From Pseudanabaena sp. PCC 7367 (lineage in GTDB: Bacteria; Cyanobacteriota; Cyanobacteriia; Pseudanabaenales; Pseudanabaenaceae), in assembly GCF_000317065.1 (NCBI RefSeq), contig NC_019701.1, forward strand, positions 3,358,001 through 3,422,000: a DNA stretch of 64,000 nt. The letters are read 5' to 3'. The notes under the pieces are model-generated. The model was not told the origin of the DNA. It did no database searches and was given only the letters and a program-made list of their open reading frames with translations. Positions 50,738 to 58,133 of the stretch are shown piece by piece; position 1 is the first letter of the stretch, and each line of letters begins with the position of its first letter. Made by a program: the position numbers and the translations under genes.

Positions 50738-51157
50738 ATGAGTCCCCTACCCGATCGCACTCCCAAAAAACTTAGCCTGGGCAGATTAGAAGCAGAAATT
50801 CTCGGCATAATTTGGGATCTGGGCTCCGCCACCGCAAAAGACATTCACGATCGGATCTTGAGCGATCCCGATCGGGAACTGGCCTATGCTTCGGTTTCCA
50901 CGGTGCTAAATCGCTTGGCTAATAAAGGCTGGCTGAGCATGAGCAAAAAAGGCAGGGCGATCCTGTGGCATCCTTTGGTGTCGCGTCAGGAAGCGCGATC
51001 GCTGCAAGCCTATGAACATCTCAATAATTTCTTGCAGGTGGGAAATGCGGATATTGTGGCGGCATTTGCCGATCAACTCGATCGCGCCAGCCTGGACAAG
51101 ATCGATGCGATCGCCCAGCGGCTACAACAGGCACGACAGGATCGGGAGGCAGAATAA
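50738..51157 (+). CDS. petR: BlaI/CopY-family repressor, PetR-like
   Basis: This 139-residue protein has the BlaI winged-helix domain at about residues 8-85 (LGRLEAEILGIIWDLGSATAKDIHD, then ASVSTVLNRLANKGWLS) and a short helical dimerisation tail. Its stop overlaps the start of the M56 protease gene by one base (TAATG), so the two are co-translated. In Synechocystis the PetR/PetP pair controls the plastocyanin/cytochrome c6 switch: PetR represses petJ and activates petE, and the protease PetP degrades PetR when copper is present or absent as appropriate. The direct neighbourhood of petJ supports orthology. A generic BlaI regulator is the alternative. Confidence 0.82.
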   Translation: MSPLPDRTPKKLSLGRLEAEILGIIWDLGSATAKDIHDRILSDPDRELAYASVSTVLNRLANKGWLSMSKKGRAILWHPLVSRQEARSLQAYEHLNNFLQVGNADIVAAFADQLDRASLDKIDAIAQRLQQARQDREAE

Positions 51158-52059
51158 TGCATTTAGTGATGATTTTGAGTGCGATCGCCTTTGCCTGGGG
51201 GCTGCGCCAAGCCACGCCGCTTTGGTTAGGCAGTAATCGCCAAATATCCAATCAAAATGTTACCCATGACTGGCATCAACGCTGGTGGCGATCGTTGTTT
51301 TTGCTCACCTTCCCGCCCTTGCTGGTGTTAACCACCTCCCTGGCGGTGCTTTGCATGGGGCATCATGGATTGATGGTGGGGCTGCCTGCGAGTAAATCCG
51401 GCTGTGCGATCGCGGTTGGCATTTGCATTTACCTGGTCTTGATCGGGTTGCAATTATTCATTTCGATCCGCAATTCAACCAGGCAGATTGCAACCTACAA
51501 CAAAATCGAGCTAGATGGTAAATCGGCCAGGGTCTTGGAAGTGCCAACCCTGTTTGCAGCGCAGGTGGGATTGTGGCAACCGGAATTAGTGATCAGTCGA
51601 GGCATGTTAACTGAGTTTACGCCCGATCGCCTCCAGGCAGTTTTATGCCACGAACAAGCCCATTACCACTACCACGATACGTTCTGGTTTTTCTGGTTGG
51701 GTTGGTTGCGACAGGCGACATTCTGGCTACCAAATACGGAAGCATTATGGCAGGAATTGCTGTTGTTGCGAGAGCTACGCGCCGATCGCTGGGCTGCCCA
51801 ACAGGTCGATCCGCTGCTTCTGGCAGAATCATTATTGATGACGGTGACCAGTGCGATCGCACCAGATAATTTTTCGGAATTAGATTATGGCGTTGGCCTG
51901 AATCAGTGGAAAGAAGGAGAACAGGGCGATCGATTAGCCGAACGGATCGATGCGTTGCTGGCTGAGGCTGAACCGATCCCTAGACCAAAGCCCTGGTATT
52001 TAACCTGGTTGATCGCGGTTTTGCTGCCGTTTCTTTCGTTGCCGCTGCATTTGAGCTAG
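51157..52059 (+). CDS. petP: M56 (BlaR1-type) membrane metalloprotease, PetP-like
   Basis: This 300-residue protein has four likely membrane segments (about 3-20, 45-68, 83-103 and 280-298). It has a cytoplasmic zinc-protease domain with HEQAH (165-169, in LCHEQAHYHYHD) and a downstream glutamate ligand in RELRADRWA (E206). It lacks the penicillin-binding sensor domain of BlaR1, as PetP does. It is translationally coupled to the repressor gene. The inferred role is to cleave PetR in response to copper, thereby setting petJ expression next door. Confidence 0.83.
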   Translation: MHLVMILSAIAFAWGLRQATPLWLGSNRQISNQNVTHDWHQRWWRSLFLLTFPPLLVLTTSLAVLCMGHHGLMVGLPASKSGCAIAVGICIYLVLIGLQLFISIRNSTRQIATYNKIELDGKSARVLEVPTLFAAQVGLWQPELVISRGMLTEFTPDRLQAVLCHEQAHYHYHDTFWFFWLGWLRQATFWLPNTEALWQELLLLRELRADRWAAQQVDPLLLAESLLMTVTSAIAPDNFSELDYGVGLNQWKEGEQGDRLAERIDALLAEAEPIPRPKPWYLTWLIAVLLPFLSLPLHLS

Positions 52060-52092
52060 GGTTTATCTTCTTTAAAAATAAAAATTTAAAAG

Positions 52093-52770
52093 CTATGCAT
52101 TAAGATCCTGACGATCGCCCTTAATGTCGTCAGCTACTTTGGGCTGTGGCGATCGGGCTTGCAATAACCACACCAGGATCAAACCTGACAACAGACCACT
52201 GATCGCATTGGTGAGAATATAAACGGTTTTGTAATCGATCGATTGGGTCACGATCGCGCTGGTGCCAATCAAGGCGCTGATGCAACGGCTGGCGGCCACG
52301 GCCACGATCCAGGTGGCGGCACGGGGAAATTGTCCATATAGCATTGTCCATTGAAATAGACCCACTGAGGCTCCGCGAATAATCGCAGAAACGGCGATCA
52401 GGTCGATCAATGCGCCGGTGGCGAGGCTGAGCTTGAAGGCGATCGTCAAACTAAAGGGGGCAACGGCGGTTTCGGCCAGGGCGGTGAGGGGAATCCACCA
52501 TTTCGATCGCTTCACGACTTTCCGCAGTAGCAGCCATTGGCCAGCACCGACGATCGCGCCGATGAAGCCATAGCTAATAAATACACCGATCGGCTCGCTG
52601 AAGAGTTTGCCGACGGCGATGCTGTTTTGGCCGCTGATGCTGGTGGTGAAGATGTTGGCGATCACCCATAAAACCAGGAAAACCAGGCCGATTTTGGGGA
52701 GGGGGCGATCGCTGATCGCTATGCTGTCTGCGGGGCTGTCGTCTGGCTCGATCGGCGGCGGGGTTACCAA
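52093..52770 (-). CDS. Integral membrane protein of unknown function
   Basis: The start is TTG at 52770 (MVTPPPIEPDD); there is no better start nearby. The 225-residue protein has a Pro/Asp-rich N-terminus and about six hydrophobic segments (from KIGLVFLVLWVIANIF to GLLSGLILVWLL). Segment two is followed by GAIVGAGQWLLLRK. This short motif is common in a poorly described group of cyanobacterial membrane proteins. No catalytic motif is evident. It converges with petP; the detached CRISPR repeat lies 75 bp upstream. Confidence 0.65.
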   Translation of the reverse strand: MVTPPPIEPDDSPADSIAISDRPLPKIGLVFLVLWVIANIFTTSISGQNSIAVGKLFSEPIGVFISYGFIGAIVGAGQWLLLRKVVKRSKWWIPLTALAETAVAPFSLTIAFKLSLATGALIDLIAVSAIIRGASVGLFQWTMLYGQFPRAATWIVAVAASRCISALIGTSAIVTQSIDYKTVYILTNAISGLLSGLILVWLLQARSPQPKVADDIKGDRQDLNA

Positions 52771-52845
52771 GGCTTATTACTCCTGGGCTTGGGTTGGTTA
52801 GGTTTATTGTGCCCTTTTTCGTGGCGATCGTTGCGTTTTTTGTTG

Positions 52846-52880
52846 GTTTGTCCCCTTGCGGGGTAAAGGAGCGTTGCAAT
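52846..52880 (-). repeat. Detached degenerate CRISPR repeat
   Basis: The 31 bases 52850-52880 are identical to the last 31 bases of the array repeat. Upstream the match breaks: GTTT is followed directly by GTCCCC, as if CA were lost. It lies 298 bp left of the first array repeat, at the end farthest from the inferred leader, where degenerate terminal repeats are normal. Confidence 0.9.
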
Positions 52881-52891
52881 TCTGATTGAGG

Positions 52892-53065
52892 CTAACTTTC
52901 ACTTTGCCTCCTTGGAATAGGCCGCACCTTTCCAGAGCGGATTTGCTCCTTGAGTTCTTCAGCTTGCTGTCTTGCTAGCCGTAAATACTCGTCAACCTGC
53001 TCTTTGGTTTGGAAGCCAATTTCAAAACCATCGAATTCATCGATCTTTTCTTTATCAAGTGCCAT
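52892..53065 (-). CDS. Small protein, 57 aa, inside the CRISPR trailer region
   Basis: ATG at 53065 begins one base after the TAA of a truncated GNAT-like gene. The product starts MALDKEKIDEFDGFEIGFQT, is charged and helical (VDEYLRLARQQAEELKEQI) and ends RPIPRRQSES. It shows no membrane segment. The tight spacing to the upstream frame implies an original two-gene operon. The size is that of a toxin-antitoxin partner, but the family is not recognised. Confidence 0.55.
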   Translation of the reverse strand: MALDKEKIDEFDGFEIGFQTKEQVDEYLRLARQQAEELKEQIRSGKVRPIPRRQSES

Positions 53066-53066
53066 A

Positions 53067-53177
53067 TTACTTATTCAATAACTCTCTTGCTGCTTCAGGT
53101 GTGAGTACCATTGCTCCACTTCCAGACTCTTTTACCTCAAAGCCCAGCTTTTGATAAAAGCCAACTAGCTCTGGCAA
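53067..53177 (-). pseudogene. C-terminal remnant of a GNAT acetyltransferase gene
   Basis: The frame ends with TAA at 53069-53067. Its last 36 codons read LPELVGFYQKLGFEVKESGSG and then AMVLTPEAARELLNK. GFYQKLGFE is the typical C-terminal strand-helix of GNAT N-acetyltransferases. Everything upstream is missing because the first CRISPR repeat begins at 53179. The rest of the enzyme (about 100 residues expected) is not present elsewhere in the window. Confidence 0.6.
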
Positions 53178-53178
53178 G

Positions 53179-54685
53179 GTTTCAGTCCCCTTGCGGGGTA
53201 AAGGAGCGTTGCAATATCACCCAGGGATTTATACTGGCCGTGCGGAACGACGTTTCAGTCCCCTTGCGGGGTAAAGGAGCGTTGCAATCCCTGGACAAAG
53301 AGAATGATGCAGTAACAAGCTATATCAGGTTTCAGTCCCCTTGCGGGGTAAAGGAGCGTTGCAATCCTTTGATTATGGGCAGCTTGATGCAGAGACCAGG
53401 GTTTCAGTCCCCTTGCGGGGTAAAGGAGCGTTGCAATCAGGGGCGAAGGGCAGATTGCTCCAGGAGCTACGCGTTTCAGTCCCCTTGCGGGGTAAAGGAG
53501 CGTTGCAATTGTCGCATCAAGAAGCGAACTTCGCCAGGGTATGTGTTTCAGTCCCCTTGCGGGGTAAAGGAGCGTTGCAATCCCAGCGCACACCACTTTT
53601 GTTTGACCCGACACTAAGGGTTTCAGTCCCCTTGCGGGGTAAAGGAGCGTTGCAATCACAGACAACTTGTGGTGGGTTAAAACGATCGAGGCCACATTGT
53701 TTCAGTCCCCTTGCGGGGTAAAGGAGCGTTGCAATCCAACTATCAGAAATAAGTCTTTGCTTGTTTTGCCGTTTCAGTCCCCTTGCGGGGTAAAGGAGCG
53801 TTGCAATTCCAGAATTTGACGCGGAATTGGGGGAGGTGAATGTTTCAGTCCCCTTGCGGGGTAAAGGAGCGTTGCAATAAATGCCTGTAAGTCGCTTAAG
53901 GTAAAAGCCATATGTTTCAGTCCCCTTGCGGGGTAAAGGAGCGTTGCAATACGATTCGCAAGAGATCGCCCTAATGCGAGTTAAAGGTTTCAGTCCCCTT
54001 GCGGGGTAAAGGAGCGTTGCAATTCGCTGCCAATTCTTATCCTTATTGGCCTGGATTGTTTCAGTCCCCTTGCGGGGTAAAGGAGCGTTGCAATTTTGCC
54101 ACCGCCAGATTGGAGCCAAACAGCTTAATGTTTCAGTCCCCTTGCGGGGTAAAGGAGCGTTGCAATCCGATCGCCTTGCGCAACGCCTTAACTATGTTTT
54201 GCCTGTTTCAGTCCCCTTGCGGGGTAAAGGAGCGTTGCAATCGACTGATGCCTTACACAATAACTCAACCACACTGAGTTTCAGTCCCCTTGCGGGGTAA
54301 AGGAGCGTTGCAATAATGATCGAGGCATGATTAACTACCCTCCTTTGGTGTTTGTTTCAGTCCCCTTGCGGGGTAAAGGAGCGTTGCAATATCCAGGGCT
54401 GGGAGCGGTGCGGGTAGAGTTGTAAAAGTTTCAGTCCCCTTGCGGGGTAAAGGAGCGTTGCAATGTTACAAGCCAACTGCACGAACTGCACAAAATTATG
54501 TTTCAGTCCCCTTGCGGGGTAAAGGAGCGTTGCAATTAGAGGCATGTGGGGCAAGTTACAGCGGATGCCCTGGGTTTCAGTCCCCTTGCGGGGTAAAGGA
54601 GCGTTGCAATCCAGCCCATGCCTGCATACCTAGGACAATCAATGCATGGTTTCAGTCCCCTTGCGGGGTAAAGGAGCGTTGCAAT
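53179..54685 (-). CRISPR. CRISPR array, 21 repeats and 20 spacers
   Basis: Twenty-one 37-bp repeats, identical as far as I can see, begin GTTTCAGTCCCC and end GAGCGTTGCAAT on the plus strand. They start at 53179, 53252, 53329, 53401, 53473, 53545, 53620, 53699, 53771, 53842, 53914, 53987, 54058, 54130, 54205, 54278, 54354, 54428, 54500, 54574 and 54649. Spacers are 34-42 bp and all look different. The inner CCCCTTGCGGGG can form a short hairpin. On the minus strand the repeat ends GGGGACTGAAAC, the usual 3' end that gives the ACTGAAAC crRNA handle, so transcription is inferred to run leftwards from a leader right of 54685. No cas genes are in the window. Frames reading through the repeats (PARGLK, FQSPCGVKERC) are artefacts. 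Confidence 0.98.
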
Positions 54686-55070
54686 CGCAGGTATCTGAAA
54701 CCAAGACCCAGAAAGACTTCCAGGCGCTACCTGCGCGAACCCCTTAAAATGTTAGTACAACAGCACAACAAGAAAAGAGGTCGAAATCCTCAATCGCCTA
54801 CTGAAAAAGCGATCGAGACCAAACGCGAAACTATGGGGTTTTCAAGGTTCACTATAGGTTCGCGCGGAACCTGAATTAAAAATAACCAATTTCACCACAG
54901 TTTGTCCAGCGATCGCACCTTAAGAAATATAACAACCCACCCCAACACAAAACTTCAAACAACTAAAACAAACCCGATCGCGCCATTGAAACATTATGGA
55001 ATTTAAGATAATCGGCAATGTTTTAAGCTATATTGCTAAAGTTGAATAGAAGTTTACCGTTGTTCCAACC
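54686..55070 (-). promoter_or_regulatory. Probable CRISPR leader and chlI upstream region
   Basis: It adjoins the repeat end expected to face the leader. GCGCGAACC (near 54731-54740) and GGTTCGCGCGGAACC (near 54855-54870) are complementary elements about 115 bp apart. In the array direction the stretch contains GAACCTTGAAAACC. The chlI promoter must lie in the right part of the same interval. No gene was found. Confidence 0.5.
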
Positions 55071-56144
55071 TTGACCGTAACCCAAGCCAAGCCCCTAACC
55101 CAAAAACGTCCTGTCTTCCCCTTCAGCGCCATTGTTGGGCAGGAAGAAATGAAGCTAGCCTTGATCCTCAACGTGATCGATCCCAAGATCGGCGGCGTAA
55201 TGATCATGGGCGATCGCGGCACGGGCAAATCCACCACGATCCGCGCCCTCGCCAACCTGCTCCCAGAAATCCAAATTGTCGCCGACGATCCCTTCAGCAG
55301 CGATCCAGTCGATGCCGACCTGCAAAGCGACGAAGTACGGCAACGGCTCGCCCAGGGAGAGCAACTACCGATCGCCGCCAAGCAAGTATTGATGGTCGAT
55401 CTGCCTTTGGGAGCCACCGAAGATCGCGTCTGCGGCACGATCGACATTGAAAAAGCCCTCACCGAAGGGGTCAAAGCCTTCGAGCCCGGGCTGCTCGCCA
55501 AAGCAAATCGCGGCATTTTATACATCGACGAAGTAAACCTGCTCGACGATCACCTGGTTGATGTGCTGCTGGATTCCGCCGCCTCCGGTTGGAACACCGT
55601 TGAGCGTGAAGGCATCTCGATCCGCCACCCGGCCAGGTTTGTGCTGGTGGGCTCTGGCAACCCCGAAGAAGGCGAGCTCAGGCCCCAACTGCTCGATCGG
55701 TTCGGGATGCACGCCGAGATCCGCACCGTCAAAGAACCAGAACTGCGGGTCAAGATCGTAGAACAACGCACCGAGTTCGATCGGGAACCCCATGAGTTTA
55801 TCGATCACTACCAAACCGAGCAGGTTGATTTACAAAAGAAGATCGTCACCGCCCAGGAAAACCTCAACGCCGTAGGCATTCCCCATGAGTTGCGCCTGCA
55901 CATTTCCCAGGTTTGTGCCCAGCTAGACGTAGACGGGTTGCGCGGTGATATTGTTACCAATCGCGCTGCGAAGGCTCTGGCTGCGTTTGAGGGTAAGTCA
56001 GAGGTGGATGTGGATGAAATTAAACGGGTGATCACGCTCTGTTTGCGGCATCGCCTGCGGAAAGACCCGCTCGAATCGATCGATTCTGGCTATAAGGTGC
56101 AGAAGGTCTTCGCTGAGGTCTTTGGCTTAGCGGAAGCAGAATAA
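55071..56144 (+). CDS. chlI: Magnesium chelatase subunit ChlI
   Basis: The start is TTG at 55071, matching the expected N-terminus ([27 protein letters not shown]). The 357-residue AAA+ ATPase has Walker [10 protein letters not shown] (about 47-55), then [22 protein letters not shown], and Walker [17 protein letters not shown]. The end is [18 protein letters not shown]. With ChlD and ChlH it inserts magnesium into protoporphyrin IX, the first step of chlorophyll synthesis. Length is that of the cyanobacterial enzyme. The fmt gene starts one base after its stop. Confidence 0.97.
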   Translation: MTVTQAKPLTQKRPVFPFSAIVGQEEMKLALILNVIDPKIGGVMIMGDRGTGKSTTIRALANLLPEIQIVADDPFSSDPVDADLQSDEVRQRLAQGEQLPIAAKQVLMVDLPLGATEDRVCGTIDIEKALTEGVKAFEPGLLAKANRGILYIDEVNLLDDHLVDVLLDSAASGWNTVEREGISIRHPARFVLVGSGNPEEGELRPQLLDRFGMHAEIRTVKEPELRVKIVEQRTEFDREPHEFIDHYQTEQVDLQKKIVTAQENLNAVGIPHELRLHISQVCAQLDVDGLRGDIVTNRAAKALAAFEGKSEVDVDEIKRVITLCLRHRLRKDPLESIDSGYKVQKVFAEVFGLAEAE

Positions 56145-56145
56145 A

Positions 56146-57096
56146 ATGCGGGTTGTCTTCTTTGGTACGCCTGACTTTGCCGTGCCCACGCTCCAACATT
56201 TGCTCAATGCCGCCGATTTTGAGGTATTGGGGGTGGTGACGCAACCCGATGCCAGACGGGGACGCGGTAAAAAAATGACCCCCTCGCCAGTGAAGCAGGT
56301 GGCGATCGAACATGCTCTAAAAGTTTGGCAGCCCAATCGCCTGAAACGAGATCAAGCAACTCTGGCGGAGCTGGAAGCCCTGCAAGCAGATGTGTTTGTG
56401 GTGGTGGCCTATGGGCAAATTTTGTCACAGCAAATTCTGGACATGCCGAAGTATGGCTGTATTAATGTGCATGGATCTTTGTTGCCCAAATATCGCGGTT
56501 GTGCCCCGGTGCAATGGGCGATCGCTAATGGTGAACAGGTCACGGGCATCACCACAATGCAAATGGACAAAGGGATCGACACGGGCGATATGTTGCTGAT
56601 CGCAGATCTGGCGATCGAAGCGGCAGACAATGCCGAGACGCTCTCACCCAAATTGGCGGAATTGGGTGCAAACCTGCTGATCGATACGCTGCAACAGATC
56701 GAGACTATTAAACCTCAACCCCAGGATCATAGCCAGAATTCCTATGCACCGATGATTGGCAAGGAAGACTGGCAGATTGATTGGCAAAGTGCCGCGATCG
56801 AGATTCACAACAAAGTGCGCGGCTTCTATCCCAATTGTTTTACTGACTATCAAGGCCAACGGCTGAAAATTCTGGAAACGCAATTATTAAAGCCAGCAGA
56901 GCTTAATGAGCAGGCTAAGGTAGAAATCGGCGCGATCGCCCAACTGGTCAAAAAATCTGGCTTTGCGATTCAAACCAGCACTGAACCACTGTTGATTACC
57001 AAATTACAACCCGCTGGCAAGCGCCCCCAATCCGGCTGGGATTTTGCCAACGGCGCAAGGCTGGAGGTTGGGCAATTGCTATTTCCACCAGCCTGA
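56146..57096 (+). CDS. fmt: Methionyl-tRNA formyltransferase
   Basis: This 316-residue enzyme formylates initiator Met-tRNA. The N-terminal formyltransferase domain has RVVFFGTPDFAVPTL, the folate-site CINVHGSLLPKYRGCAPVQWAI with the catalytic Asn-His, and an Asp in DKGIDTGDML. The C-terminal OB-like domain starts near residue 205. It begins one base after chlI, so the two are translationally coupled; the pairing appears fortuitous. Confidence 0.96.
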   Translation: MRVVFFGTPDFAVPTLQHLLNAADFEVLGVVTQPDARRGRGKKMTPSPVKQVAIEHALKVWQPNRLKRDQATLAELEALQADVFVVVAYGQILSQQILDMPKYGCINVHGSLLPKYRGCAPVQWAIANGEQVTGITTMQMDKGIDTGDMLLIADLAIEAADNAETLSPKLAELGANLLIDTLQQIETIKPQPQDHSQNSYAPMIGKEDWQIDWQSAAIEIHNKVRGFYPNCFTDYQGQRLKILETQLLKPAELNEQAKVEIGAIAQLVKKSGFAIQTSTEPLLITKLQPAGKRPQSGWDFANGARLEVGQLLFPPA

Positions 57097-57142
57097 TTAA
57101 CTGCTTACAGCTTTAGCAATTTAGCAAAGCAGAGAAGGATCT

Positions 57143-57688
57143 TTATTTCGATTGCATGAATCTGCTGGCCATTGCCATTGCATCCCCAAGATCCACATCG
57201 CCATCCCCATCGGAATCCAGGAAGGAATTGAGCACCGAATTGCTGGCGGTTGCACCACTAGCAGCTTCCGGCTTCTTGGCTCCCGTTTGCAAGAAATTCA
57301 GCACCACTGGCACCAGGGTTGGTAGCATCGATTGCACTATTTCCATACTCAATCCAGTTTTTTGGGCGACTTCCTGGGCAGTTTGTTGTTGCTCTCGCTC
57401 CGACATTACCGATTGCACCGCTTCGGGGTTGGCATTGGTGCTGGCAAAGCGATTCACGATTTCTTCGACCTGTTGCTGTCCTTGCGCCGATCGCTTTTGC
57501 TTTAATGACGATCGCACATGCTTACCCACCACCGACATCAATAATTGCTGGGTCGATTGGTTGGCATCATTACCAGCAGCCCCACCAGTCAAACTCTGCA
57601 CCGTATTAAGAATACTGCCGAGCTGGCTTTGGCTTGCCTGTTGCTCTGGATTGTTGAGCGCACCTACCACCTGGTCAAAAAGTCCCAT
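57143..57688 (-). CDS. DUF937-like protein with a C-terminal EF-hand-type loop
   Basis: This 181-residue soluble protein begins MGLFDQVVGALNNP, typical of DUF937 (YidB-like) proteins. It has the helical QEVAQKTGLSMEIVQSMLPTLVPVVLNFL region (about 104-133). Residues 158-169 read DSDGDGDVDLGD, with Asp at EF-hand positions 1, 3, 5, 9 and 12, so calcium binding is likely. The linker between is Ala/Ser-rich. The role is unknown. It converges on fmt. Confidence 0.78.
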   Translation of the reverse strand: MGLFDQVVGALNNPEQQASQSQLGSILNTVQSLTGGAAGNDANQSTQQLLMSVVGKHVRSSLKQKRSAQGQQQVEEIVNRFASTNANPEAVQSVMSEREQQQTAQEVAQKTGLSMEIVQSMLPTLVPVVLNFLQTGAKKPEAASGATASNSVLNSFLDSDGDGDVDLGDAMAMASRFMQSK

Positions 57689-58133
57689 ATTATTAGTCTT
57701 TCTCCTGTCTTAATAGATAACAAGTTTTTTAGAGTTATTTTACGTAGATCTATAGATTAAACCGATCGCTAAACCATCAATTTAAGCCGCGATCTAAATC
57801 AATACTATTTCAGTATATCTACTCAGCTCTAATTAGGTTTTTGCGTTTGTAATATTCCGCCACGAAAAGCAGAGATAACTTTGCGGCATTCAAAGCACTT
57901 CTGTAAATATCTATTCGATTACAAACGCTCCTAACCCAAGAATAAGGTTCTTAGACGATCGTCGGGGTGACAAGTTGGAAATCATAAAAATTTGTCAAAC
58001 TCGGATTGCCTCATAAAAATTACGATCGCTGACTGCAAAGGCCAGCAGCAGCATTAACTTTAAATCAGTCCTAAATCACCAAAAATAGGGATAGGATTGA
58101 ATATTAGATCACTAGATCCATCGACTAACCGCA
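57689..58133. other. Intergenic region with a candidate structured element
   Basis: No protein gene was found. GCGTTTGTAAT (57843-57853) and ATTACAAACGC (57918-57928) form a perfect 11-bp inverted repeat that encloses a possible CCGC/GCGG inner stem. Confidence 0.5.
57843..57928. ncRNA. Candidate structured RNA (11-bp closing stem)
   Basis: The perfect stem above would enclose 64 nt, including CCGCCACG and TTTGCGG that can pair in a second helix. It fits no RNA family known to me. Strand and expression cannot be told. An operator or chance repeat is the alternative. Confidence 0.25.

Noticed and set aside
53111-54874. Long frames across the CRISPR array, both strands, with repeated PARGLK or FQSPCGVKERCN segments
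   Set aside because: They are translations of the 37-bp repeat with spacers between; the periodic sequence is an artefact of the array.
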